Positions 1 through 7,052 of a stretch of 64,000 bases of DNA are shown here, one piece after another. The translations under genes and the position numbers were made by a program. The stretch is from JAVKSL01 sp039583695. Its GTDB lineage: Bacteria; Actinomycetota; Acidimicrobiia; Acidimicrobiales; JAJPHD01. The stretch is taken from NCBI GenBank assembly GCA_039583695.1, contig JAVKSL010000007.1, positions 1 through 64,000 on the forward strand, written 5' to 3'. Every line of letters starts with the position of its first letter. Position 1 is the first letter of the stretch. Under the pieces are notes generated by a model. It worked only from the letters and a program-made list of their open reading frames with translations, searched no databases and was not told the origin of the DNA.

Positions 1-38
1 CGGCGCGTCACAGCCTGATGCCATGATGACACCGGCCC

Positions 39-72
39 AAACGTGAAGATGAGGGCTCCCGAAACGTGAAGA
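39..72. repeat. 11-bp direct repeat pair
   Basis: The 11-mer AAACGTGAAGA occurs at 39-49 and again at 62-72, 23 bases apart start to start. It lies in the short space beyond the 3' end of the minus-strand DUF5615 gene. No coding feature is visible in bases 1-116. The function is unknown and this could be chance. Confidence 0.3.
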
Positions 73-116
73 CCTCCGTGAACTACGCGGTGGGAATCGG
101 AACCCTGAAAGGCCTG

Positions 117-494
117 TCAGTCCCCAGGGATCAGCGGAAGATTTCGGAGTCGAATTCGTCCGTCGCCCAAAACCACGACCGCACCGGCGTCGAGATCATG
201 GGTCAGCCGGTCCAGGTTGTCGAGCAGCAACGTGGCTTGGTCAGCTACGCGACGACTGATCTCGCCCCGAAACAGGATCACGCTCGGGGCATGCAACCGT
301 TCTCGGGCCAACAACTCGCCGAAGTCGGTGTCCAAGGTCAGGAGAACCCGGGAATCGCTGGCAGCCTGACGGAGGACGACCGGATCAGGTGCACTGATCA
401 GATCGAACTCACGGACATGGAGGGCGTCGTGACCAGCCTGGGAAAGTACCTCCGCCAAGCGCGGGGAGAGGCACTCGTCGACCAGGAACCTCAA
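117..494 (-). CDS. DUF5615 family PIN-like protein (putative toxin)
   Basis: This 125-residue protein resembles the DUF5615 PIN-like family, small putative ribonucleases of toxin-antitoxin-like pairs. It begins with an LVDECLS motif (Asp6, Glu7). A second acidic motif, LTLDTDF, lies near residues 52-58 (Asp55, Asp57), consistent with a metal-binding PIN-type active site. It is the downstream partner of a DUF433 gene, whose stop overlaps this start by four bases, the usual antitoxin-then-toxin order. The toxin role is inferred from family and context; RNase activity is not proven for most DUF5615 members. Confidence 0.8.
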   Translation of the reverse strand: MRFLVDECLSPRLAEVLSQAGHDALHVREFDLISAPDPVVLRQAASDSRVLLTLDTDFGELLARERLHAPSVILFRGEISRRVADQATLLLDNLDRLTHDLDAGAVVVLGDGRIRLRNLPLIPGD

Positions 495-721
495 GCGCCT
501 CGCCGCAGCGGTAGCTCACGTTCCCTTACGGCCTCTGCCGCGTAGCGAAGGGCGTCTCGAATGTCCTCGCCCTCTAGATCCGGGTAGTCCGCGAGAATCT
601 CTTCCGTGCTCATGCCCTCGGCGACCATCGCCACGACCGTGGCCACGGGGATACGAAGGCCGCGGATGCAGGGTAGCCCCCCCATTTTGTCTGCCTCGAT
701 CGTGATCCGCTCGAACGCCAT
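491..721 (-). CDS. DUF433 domain protein (putative antitoxin)
   Basis: This is a 76-residue DUF433 protein. The family signature is visible as GGLPCIRGLRIPV near residues 14-26, followed by an EEILADYPDL helix that resembles the helix-turn-helix part of the family. I chose the ATG at 721 because GGAGGAG lies directly upstream; an in-frame start at 736 would add five residues and lose that spacing. It overlaps the DUF5615 gene by four bases, so the two are probably translated together. The family is usually interpreted as the DNA-binding antitoxin of such pairs. Confidence 0.8.
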   Translation of the reverse strand: MAFERITIEADKMGGLPCIRGLRIPVATVVAMVAEGMSTEEILADYPDLEGEDIRDALRYAAEAVRERELPLRRGA

Positions 722-827
722 GGCTCCTCCGGTCACCCAGCCTATCTCAAGGAGTGGAGACTTTCCCGTTCAAGATCCTGGCCTACCTGATACCCATCGT
801 CGGACGTACCGACTCGAGGAGGTCCGG

Positions 828-1013
828 TTGGAGACGACATCTCGGCGCCGCAGCCGACGCATGGCCTTGCGCACCACGCCAGAGGAGCGCGAACTGATCG
901 ACCGCGCCGTGGTGGCAACCGGGACCGATCTGACCGACTTTGTCGTCAGCCACGCCTACCAAACAGCTCAGCGGGTGCTGGCCGATCACGACCGCTTCGA
1001 ACTCGATGCCTGC
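828..1013 (+). pseudogene. DUF1778 (TacA-type) antitoxin remnant
   Basis: From a TTG at 828, preceded by GAGGAGG, the frame encodes a short stretch typical of DUF1778 ribbon-helix-helix antitoxins: ALRTTPEERELIDRA, then DLTDFVVSHAY and a DRFEL ending. After about residue 60 the family resemblance stops. The open frame runs on without recognisable content into the antisense of tRNA-Lys, ending at 1268. No acetyltransferase toxin, the usual TacT partner, follows. I read it as the decayed 5' part of an antitoxin gene. A short functional protein cannot be excluded. Confidence 0.5.
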
Positions 1014-1204
1014 GCCAACATTGCAACGGCGCGGCCCAATGGCAGGTCACGTACCCTCGCGGCGTTGGTGGCTGCCGATCTCAGGGGAAGGAGGGGAGTC
1101 CCCGGGTGCCGAACCGTGCACGAGCCTACCGCTGCAGCAAGTCTCAAACGAGCTAGCGGTAGACTGCTGCTCAAGCCAAAAACAACCTCTGACCTGCCCG
1201 ATTA

Positions 1205-1279
1205 TGGTGCGCCCCCTCGGATTCGAACCGAGAACCTGCGGATTAAGAGTCCGTTGCTCTGCCGTTGAGCTAGAGGCGC
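1205..1279 (-). tRNA. tRNA-Lys (anticodon CTT)
   Basis: Read on the minus strand this folds as a complete tRNA of 75 bases including an encoded CCA. The acceptor stem GCGCCTC pairs with GGGGCGC with one G-T pair. The anticodon loop is CTCTTAA, giving CTT for lysine. The T arm has CTCGG, TTCGAAT and CCGAG. The outer pair of the anticodon stem (A-C) is mismatched and the D loop is short; the rest pairs well. Confidence 0.93.
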
Positions 1280-1300
1280 TTGGGTTGGCAGCCGGGCTAG

Positions 1301-1897
1301 CTACCGGGGGATGGTCGTGTGCTTGTACTCGTTGAGCTCGGGGGCTTGCCCGAACAGGTCCAGCACCTTGGCGATGGTGCGCTGGGCCAGCGCGGCGTCT
1401 CCCTCCGGCCTGGTCATCAAGCGGACGAACACTGCCTGCTCACCGGACACGAAGGTGGGCACCCCGAAGACCTGATGGTCTGCCACTTGCGCCTCGTGAG
1501 CTTTTCGCAGGGACTCGACTGGCCAACGCTCGCAGATCATGGCGAACACCGGGCCACCCAAGCCGAGCGGACGCAGGACGTCTCGCAGGACCTCCTCGTC
1601 CCGGATGTCTCGGTCCTCGTCGTGCCGGGCCCGGAAGATCCCCATGTGCACATCCCAGAAATTCTGTGGAAACCAGTCGTGCACCACCATGCCGACCTGC
1701 AGCGCCAGCAACTCCGGGGCCTTGGCCAGATCACTCCAGATCTCCGGCTCGCCCTCCTCCACATGGACAGCGCTCAGCGAGAACGGCTTGAATTCGACCT
1801 CCCAGTCAGCTCCGCCGCGAAGCGCGGTGATAACGTGCTCGTTGGCGTTACGGGCGTAGGGGCAACGGTAGTCCCAGTTCAGGGAGAAGCCAGTCAT
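1301..1897 (-). CDS. DsbA-family thioredoxin-fold protein
   Basis: This is a 198-residue protein of the DsbA/FrnE thioredoxin-fold superfamily. The active-site position reads CPYA at residues 12-15, so only the first cysteine of the usual CxxC is present. The cis-proline loop is visible as GVPTF at 145-149, and the helical insertion lies between them. There is no signal peptide, so it is probably cytoplasmic. Mono-cysteine members in actinobacteria include mycothiol-linked reductases; which substrate this one uses cannot be told. It is transcribed toward tRNA-Lys and lies downstream of a large lipoprotein gene on the same strand. Confidence 0.8.
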   Translation of the reverse strand: MTGFSLNWDYRCPYARNANEHVITALRGGADWEVEFKPFSLSAVHVEEGEPEIWSDLAKAPELLALQVGMVVHDWFPQNFWDVHMGIFRARHDEDRDIRDEEVLRDVLRPLGLGGPVFAMICERWPVESLRKAHEAQVADHQVFGVPTFVSGEQAVFVRLMTRPEGDAALAQRTIAKVLDLFGQAPELNEYKHTTIPR

Positions 1898-1923
1898 GGT
1901 GAGCCGATCTTAGCCGGCGCCGC

Positions 1924-4221
1924 TCAGAGCCTGGCGTGCCACACCGTTCCGCCCGCCAGAACCCATCCTTGCGAGGCATTCAGGAAGCTGCCCAGAACGC
2001 TGCTCGAGAGCGGGACAGTCGCCGGGAGGACGTAGCGCCTCCATCTGGCCCCGTCGTCGGTGCTCACCAGCAGCTCGGTGGTGACCGGACCCTGCTTGGC
2101 AGCCGGCAGGTCCACCAGCACCACCCATCCGACCTGGGCCGTTACCCGGTCCACCCCGATGCTCCCATAGGAATCCGAGACCGTTCCCACCCTCGACCAG
2201 TGTCCACCCCCGTCGGTGGTGCCCAGCAGCGAGCCCCCCACCACGGCCCAGCCGGTGGACGGCGAGGCGAAGCTGACACCGTCGGGCGTGCCCAGCAGCG
2301 CGGCACCGCTAACTGGGATCGGGTGCGGATCACCCCAGGTCCGGCCCCCGTCATGGGTGCTGAGCAGGGTTGCTGGGGCCAGACCGCTGGCCGGACCCAC
2401 CGGCCCGTTGGGCGGGGTGGTGACCATCACGCCCTCGCTGGGGCTCAGCATTTGCAAGCTAGCCACGCCCTCAGACTCACGGCCCGGACGGTGGTGGAGG
2501 CTGTACACGCGCCTCCACGAGCGCCCCCCGTCAGTCGTGGCCATCAGCGACCAGTCGGCGGCCGGCGAGGACTCCTCCACCACGAAGGCATGGCTGGGGC
2601 TGAGGGCGCTGAGGCCTTGGACCAGGCCGGGCAGGTCGGCGACCTCAGTCCAGGTGGCTCCTCCGTCGGAGCTGCGCAGCACCGCTCCGGGGTCGGCGGC
2701 GGTTCCGGTGCCCCAGCCCTGGCTGGGCCCGGTGAGATCGAGACCGGTGGTCGGCGCGGGAGCGGGCTGCTGCTGGGACCAGGTTCGACCCCCGTCAGTG
2801 GTGTGGATGATCACCCCGCCCCCGTAGGCCGCCGCGGCCCACCCCTGGCTCGCGCCGGGGAACGAGAGGGCCACAAGGTCGAGCTGGACCCAAGAGTGAA
2901 GCACCTGGAAGGATGACCCCCCGTCGGAGGAGGTGACCAGGGTGGTGGCCGGTGGGTAGCACGCGGCCTGGTTCATGGTCAGCGTCGCCACGAAGGCGCC
3001 TTTGGCGGTCGTCGCGAACAGGGGCGCCGAGCCCGGCCCGCAAGGTCCCCCGGAAGTGGTCGCCACCCGGGGGGACACCGTCGACCAGTGGGCACCCGCG
3101 TCGGTGCTGCGGTACAGGTAAGTCACCTCGCAACCGTGCATGGCGCAGGTATCCGGGTCGAACACGCTGAGCAGGCCCACCCGGGCTCCGCCGGGCGCGG
3201 CGGAGAAGCTGAGCTGCGCCACCGTTCCCTGCGACCCGTAGTTGCCCGGCACCGCCACGGAGGCCTCGATCGACCAGTGGGCACCCGCGTCGGTGCTGTG
3301 CCAGATCCGTAAGGGTGGCGCCGGGCTCAGCCCGCCCAATGCACCCTTGGTGGGTGGCGGGCCGGCGACGGCCTCGACAGCCCAGACTTGGCTGCGGGCG
3401 CCTGCCACCGCGACGATCGGGCTGCCGGTTCGCAGCTGTAGCGACCAGCGGGTCCCACCGTCGATGGTTCCCAGCACCTCGCCGGGGCAGGAAGCGCCGC
3501 TCGAGCCGTTGCTGCAGCCCCGCACCGCAGCCCAGCCGGTGCCAGGTGTGCTGAAGGCCAGGCTTGCCACGTCGGCATGGATCGCTGGTGTCGCGTTCCA
3601 GGAGTACCCGCCGTCCGAGGTGCTCAGCACCACCGCCGAGCAGCCGGACCCCTGACCCTGCGGGCAGCCTCTGCCGGCCAGTGCGACCGCGTGGGTGGCG
3701 TCGAGGGCGCGGACCTCGCTCACTGGGTCCGGGCCACGGTACTGCGGCGTCCAAGACGCCCCGCCGTCGGAGGTGCCTTCGATCATGCCGGTGCAATCCG
3801 AGGTGCCTCCACCTGGGCAGCGCTCCCCGGAGACCCATCCGTGAGAGGTGTCGACAAAGGAGATGTCGCTGAGCTCAGTGGATGCGGTCGAGCCGGGTGA
3901 CGCGCTGGCGGTAAGAGTGCAGCTGGAGGTCACCTTCAGGCGCGGGCCGGCGGCAGGGGCCAGGCTCGAGCAGGGACCGGGGACCAGACGCGGCGGGGCT
4001 ACTGGCCTTGCCATGGAGGTGGTGATCTTTGTGCCCGGATGGCCCCCGCTGATCGTGACACCGCATCCCCCAAGGAGCAGGGTCCCCGCCAGGCACCCGG
4101 CTGCGGCGCCAAGCTGGCGCCGCAGCCGGGTGCTCGGGGGAGCGGAGGACCCGTGGCGGAGGCGGCGAGCCCATGCGACGAGCGGGCGGAGACGGCGGGC
4201 GGCGGCAGTAGCAGCTCCCAT
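1924..4221 (-). CDS. YCF48/BNR-repeat beta-propeller lipoprotein
   Basis: The long protein (about 765 residues from the ATG at 4221; in-frame sequence reaches 4287) starts with an arginine-rich segment. A hydrophobic stretch ending in LLLGGC follows, a good lipobox, so it is probably an outer-face lipoprotein. The rest is a run of about a dozen repeats carrying STDGGA-W or TDGGRTW motifs, the signature of BNR/sialidase and YCF48-type propeller blades, often followed by segments like GWAVG. Such proteins bind or shield partners (YCF48 assembles photosystem II) or bind glycans. No catalytic sialidase residues are recognisable. The function is unknown; the start is uncertain because no clear ribosome-binding site is seen. 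Confidence 0.75.
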   Translation of the reverse strand: MGAATAAARRLRPLVAWARRLRHGSSAPPSTRLRRQLGAAAGCLAGTLLLGGCGVTISGGHPGTKITTSMARPVAPPRLVPGPCSSLAPAAGPRLKVTSSCTLTASASPGSTASTELSDISFVDTSHGWVSGERCPGGGTSDCTGMIEGTSDGGASWTPQYRGPDPVSEVRALDATHAVALAGRGCPQGQGSGCSAVVLSTSDGGYSWNATPAIHADVASLAFSTPGTGWAAVRGCSNGSSGASCPGEVLGTIDGGTRWSLQLRTGSPIVAVAGARSQVWAVEAVAGPPPTKGALGGLSPAPPLRIWHSTDAGAHWSIEASVAVPGNYGSQGTVAQLSFSAAPGGARVGLLSVFDPDTCAMHGCEVTYLYRSTDAGAHWSTVSPRVATTSGGPCGPGSAPLFATTAKGAFVATLTMNQAACYPPATTLVTSSDGGSSFQVLHSWVQLDLVALSFPGASQGWAAAAYGGGVIIHTTDGGRTWSQQQPAPAPTTGLDLTGPSQGWGTGTAADPGAVLRSSDGGATWTEVADLPGLVQGLSALSPSHAFVVEESSPAADWSLMATTDGGRSWRRVYSLHHRPGRESEGVASLQMLSPSEGVMVTTPPNGPVGPASGLAPATLLSTHDGGRTWGDPHPIPVSGAALLGTPDGVSFASPSTGWAVVGGSLLGTTDGGGHWSRVGTVSDSYGSIGVDRVTAQVGWVVLVDLPAAKQGPVTTELLVSTDDGARWRRYVLPATVPLSSSVLGSFLNASQGWVLAGGTVWHARL

Positions 4222-4345
4222 GACTGGATGACACCCGGCGCGGTCGATTGGTTCCGGCAACGGTGCCGACCCCGAACCTCTTGGCACCTGCCGCCTTGCA
4301 CCGGATAGTGCTCCGCAGGCCGGTGCTCAGCTTGCCTGGAGGTGC

Positions 4346-4873
4346 TCAGCTCACCTGGAGCGGGAACAACCTCCGGATCGCCAGACCGAGCAGCCCTCCG
4401 ATGATCACCCCGCCCACGACATCGGAACCGTGGTGGATGCGGACGTGCAGGCGGCTGGCAGCCACCATCGCCGCCAGCACGGCGTAGAGCGGCCATGCGG
4501 GGTCGTTCTCGGCCATCAGGACCAGCGCGCAGGTAGCCGAGCTGGCGTGGCCGCTCGGAAAGCTGCTGGTCCGGGGCTGGCGCACGTAGTGGGGGCGTTG
4601 ACCAGGTGCGTCGGGTCGCCCACGGCGAAACACGGCCTTGATCGCCCCATTCACCAACGCTGACTCGAAGCCCAGCGCCAGGCCCAGGCGAGCAGCCGCT
4701 GGCCGGTAGCTGGGCGAGAATGCGGCACGCATCCCGGCGATGGCCAGCCAGACCAGGCTGTGGTCCCCAACAGCGGTGGCGACATAGAAGAGCCGGTCGG
4801 CGGCCCGCCGGCCTCGGATTGCGTCGAATGCCTGGTCGACGGCGCCATCGAATGACTCGACCGCGTCATGCAT
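4346..4873 (-). CDS. PAP2-superfamily phosphatase, membrane
   Basis: This is a 175-residue type-2 phosphatidic-acid-phosphatase family protein with all three signature motifs: K79-x6-RP (KAVFRRGRP), PSGH at 106-109, and SR-x5-H-x3-D from Ser140 to Asp151. Several hydrophobic segments, including the final one around GGVIIGGLLGL, fit an integral membrane enzyme that dephosphorylates a lipid pyrophosphate or phosphate. The in-frame sequence extends upstream to 5263, but that part is the wrong-frame reading of the neighbouring nuclease's repeat tail. I therefore start at the ATG at 4873, 26 bases after the nuclease stop. The exact lipid substrate is unknown. Confidence 0.85.
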   Translation of the reverse strand: MHDAVESFDGAVDQAFDAIRGRRAADRLFYVATAVGDHSLVWLAIAGMRAAFSPSYRPAAARLGLALGFESALVNGAIKAVFRRGRPDAPGQRPHYVRQPRTSSFPSGHASSATCALVLMAENDPAWPLYAVLAAMVAASRLHVRIHHGSDVVGGVIIGGLLGLAIRRLFPLQVS

Positions 4874-4898
4874 GGGCAAGGACCGGTCGCCGCCCCGC

Positions 4899-6023
4899 TC
4901 AGGCCGAAGCCCCAAGCTCGGCCCTTGCCCCAAGCTCGCCCGAAGCCCCAAGCTCGCCCGAAGCCCCAAGCTCGGCCCTTGCCCCAAGCTCGGCCCTTGC
5001 CCCAAGCTCGGCCCTTGCCCCAAGCTCGGCCCTTGCCCCAAGCTCGGCCCTTGCCCCAAGCTCGGCCCTTGCCCTAAGCTCGGCCCTTGCCCCAAGCTCG
5101 GCCCCGGCTGCACCGGCTCCGGCGTCGAGCCGGGACTCCGCGCCTGACCCGGCCGTCTCACCGAGCCCGGAACCCTCACCGAGCCCGGAACCCTCACCGA
5201 ACTCGCCCGGCGCGCCGAGCTTGGATCCTGCCTCCGCTTTGGCCCGGCTCGGATCGCCCCCAAAGGCCGGGCACCATGCCTGAAATGAGCACCATCCGCA
5301 CAGCGCCGACGGTCTGGGCCGGAAGTCCTCCTGCGCGCAGGCGCGCTCCACCGCGCTCCACACGGCCCGGGTGCGGGTGATCAGGCCCCGGGTGGACTGC
5401 TCGGTGGGCTCGGTGGAGATCGTCACCGCGTCACGCAGGTAGAGCAGCTGGACCTTCGCCGGGCGCACTCCGAGCGCCTGCTCGCAAAGGAACGAATAGA
5501 AGTGCACCCCGCCCAATCGCGCCTGCTCACTCGCCGTGCCCGGAACCTTGCCAGTCTTGTAGTCGGTGACCACCAAGCCGCCCTGGCCGTCCAAATCCAG
5601 CCGGTCGATGATCCCTCGCAGCGCCAGCGATCCGAGCCGGGCCTCCACCCAGAGCTCGGTGCCGATGGCCCTCACCGCATCGGGGTCCTCCATGGTGAAG
5701 TATCGCTCGACCAGGCTGTGGGCGTCAGCCATCATGGCCGCCGCCCCAACCTCGTCGAGCTCCAACCCCAACCACTCAGGGTCGATGACGATCTCGGACC
5801 ACGCCTGCTCCAGGCACTCCTGAGCAGCGGCGGCACCTCGCGCACCAACCGGCACGTCCCAGAAGAGCTTCTCCAGCGCCCGGTGCACCAGCGTCCCGGT
5901 GACCGCCGGTGCGGTTGGCGGCGAGGGCAGGTGGTCGATGGCGGAGAAGCGGAATGCCAGCGCGCAGTCCTTGAACGAGCTGATCTTGGAAGGCGACATC
6001 GCCAGCGGCAACGGAAGGCTCAC
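4899..6023 (-). CDS. RecB-family PD-(D/E)XK nuclease with Fe-S motif and repeat tail
   Basis: About 374 residues. The N-terminal two thirds look like a RecB/Cas4-type nuclease: SPSKISSFKDCALAF at the start, GTLVHRALE, GIIDRLDLD, and the catalytic VTDYKTG with Asp and Lys. A first cysteine (DCALAF) and a later C-x2-C-x5-C (CGWCSFQAWC) match the four-cysteine iron-sulfur clamp of AddB/Cas4-like enzymes. The last roughly 100 residues are a low-complexity tail built from the hexapeptide ELGARA and variants, encoded by an 18-bp tandem array. A GTG at 6023 is preferred over the ATG at 5999 because relatives begin with a similar SLPLP leader (recalled, not checked). It may act in DNA repair; no CRISPR genes are nearby. 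Confidence 0.82.
   Translation of the reverse strand: MSLPLPLAMSPSKISSFKDCALAFRFSAIDHLPSPPTAPAVTGTLVHRALEKLFWDVPVGARGAAAAQECLEQAWSEIVIDPEWLGLELDEVGAAAMMADAHSLVERYFTMEDPDAVRAIGTELWVEARLGSLALRGIIDRLDLDGQGGLVVTDYKTGKVPGTASEQARLGGVHFYSFLCEQALGVRPAKVQLLYLRDAVTISTEPTEQSTRGLITRTRAVWSAVERACAQEDFRPRPSALCGWCSFQAWCPAFGGDPSRAKAEAGSKLGAPGEFGEGSGLGEGSGLGETAGSGAESRLDAGAGAAGAELGARAELRARAELGARAELGARAELGARAELGARAELGARAELGASGELGASGELGARAELGASA
4905..5104. repeat. 18-bp tandem repeat array
   Basis: About eleven tandem copies of an 18-bp unit (plus strand AAGCTCGGCCCTTGCCCC with variants such as CGCCCGAAGC) run through this stretch. On the minus strand they encode repeats of Glu-Leu-Gly-Ala-Arg-Ala at the C-terminus of the RecB-like nuclease. 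The central copies are almost identical, suggesting recent expansion by slippage. The unit is a multiple of three, so copy-number change keeps the frame. Confidence 0.9.
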
Positions 6024-6033
6024 GGCTTCGATT

Positions 6034-6930
6034 CTACGACCCGGGTGTATCAGGATCGCGGACCGCCCCAAAAGCGCTGCGGACCGACACTGCCACCGTG
6101 CCTGGTTGCTCCATCGGCCCGAGATGCCCCACTGCCTCGACACGCTCGACCCGCCCCAGCGGCACCCGGGATGCCAGCGCCACCGCCTCGGGCTCACCCA
6201 TGAACGCCGAGCGCGCCCCGTAAGCGACGATCACCGGACACCTCAGCTCCCCCAGGTGGTCCCAGGCGTCGTGAGCCAGGCCGGCTTCATATATGAGCGC
6301 CTCGTGCTCTCGTCGGCAGGCCAGCTGGACAGCCCCGCCGGCCAGCTCCTGGAACCCGCACTCCAGGTAGGCCGCCAGTGCCGCCGGGTCGAACGCAGCA
6401 AATGGGCCCTTGTGGGCCAGCTTGGCGTACGCTTCAGCAGCCGAGCCAAACACCTGGCGGCGCCGGCGGGTCGCCTCCGCCAGGGGTGAGGATTGGTCCC
6501 CGACGTCGGTCGGGGGCGGGCGGAACACCACCGGCTCGAAAGCATAGATCGCCTCGAAGGTCCCCGGCCGGGCGATCTCGGCCAGCATCAAAGCCGCCCC
6601 CCCGCAGGAGTGCCCGAATCCGAACGGCCGGTCCTCCGATCTCCCCTGGGCCGCCATCCAGCCCATCACGGCGAGCACATCGAGGCCAAAGTTGTGCCAG
6701 TCCCAGCGCTTCCAACCAGCGGCGCCCTCCGGAGGCAGGCCGGAGCTGCCGTGCCCCCTCGCATCGAAACCCACCGGCCAGTACCCCGGGCCCAGCGAAG
6801 CAGCCAGCGGTCTGAGCACCTCGGCACAAAATCCAGTTGCGTGCGCCATCACCACACCCATCCCACCCACCGCTCCAAGCGAGCCGACCGCAATCTCCAC
6901 GCCATCTGCCGCGATAGCTAGGCTGCCCAC
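6034..6930 (-). CDS. Alpha/beta hydrolase
   Basis: This alpha/beta-hydrolase-fold protein has about 298 residues from a GTG at 6930. The oxyanion region reads AHATGF, the nucleophile elbow is GHSCGG (Ser), and the C-terminal histidine lies in EAVGHLGPMEQPG. A DARGHGSSG motif follows strand 4, as in many esterases and epoxide hydrolases. The frame stays open upstream to 7068, but that part overlaps the MalQ coding region on the other strand and lacks family resemblance. The nuclease start lies just downstream on the same strand, so the two may be co-transcribed. The substrate cannot be predicted. Confidence 0.8.
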   Translation of the reverse strand: MGSLAIAADGVEIAVGSLGAVGGMGVVMAHATGFCAEVLRPLAASLGPGYWPVGFDARGHGSSGLPPEGAAGWKRWDWHNFGLDVLAVMGWMAAQGRSEDRPFGFGHSCGGAALMLAEIARPGTFEAIYAFEPVVFRPPPTDVGDQSSPLAEATRRRRQVFGSAAEAYAKLAHKGPFAAFDPAALAAYLECGFQELAGGAVQLACRREHEALIYEAGLAHDAWDHLGELRCPVIVAYGARSAFMGEPEAVALASRVPLGRVERVEAVGHLGPMEQPGTVAVSVRSAFGAVRDPDTPGS

Positions 6931-7052
6931 CTCCGAGACGGTAGTCTCACCCAATCGACTCAGCGGCGTGGGGGATCGAACCTGGATACGAAGACGTCCA
7001 TGGCAACTGGCATGACACCCCGCCGGCCACGCTGGAGGCGCTGGCCGAAGCC

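Noticed and set aside
66..545. Plus-strand open frame over the DUF5615 gene
   Set aside because: Antisense to a recognisable DUF5615/DUF433 pair; the product has no family features.
4905..5104. CRISPR array
   Set aside because: Repeats are contiguous 18-bp units with no spacers and are coding in frame. No Cas genes are near; the RecB-like nuclease alone is not evidence.
4874..5263. N-terminal extension of the PAP2 phosphatase through the 18-bp array
   Set aside because: This would give a PSLGQG repeat leader, but the nuclease gene uses the same DNA in another frame with a natural end at 4899. PAP2 motifs all lie after the ATG at 4873.
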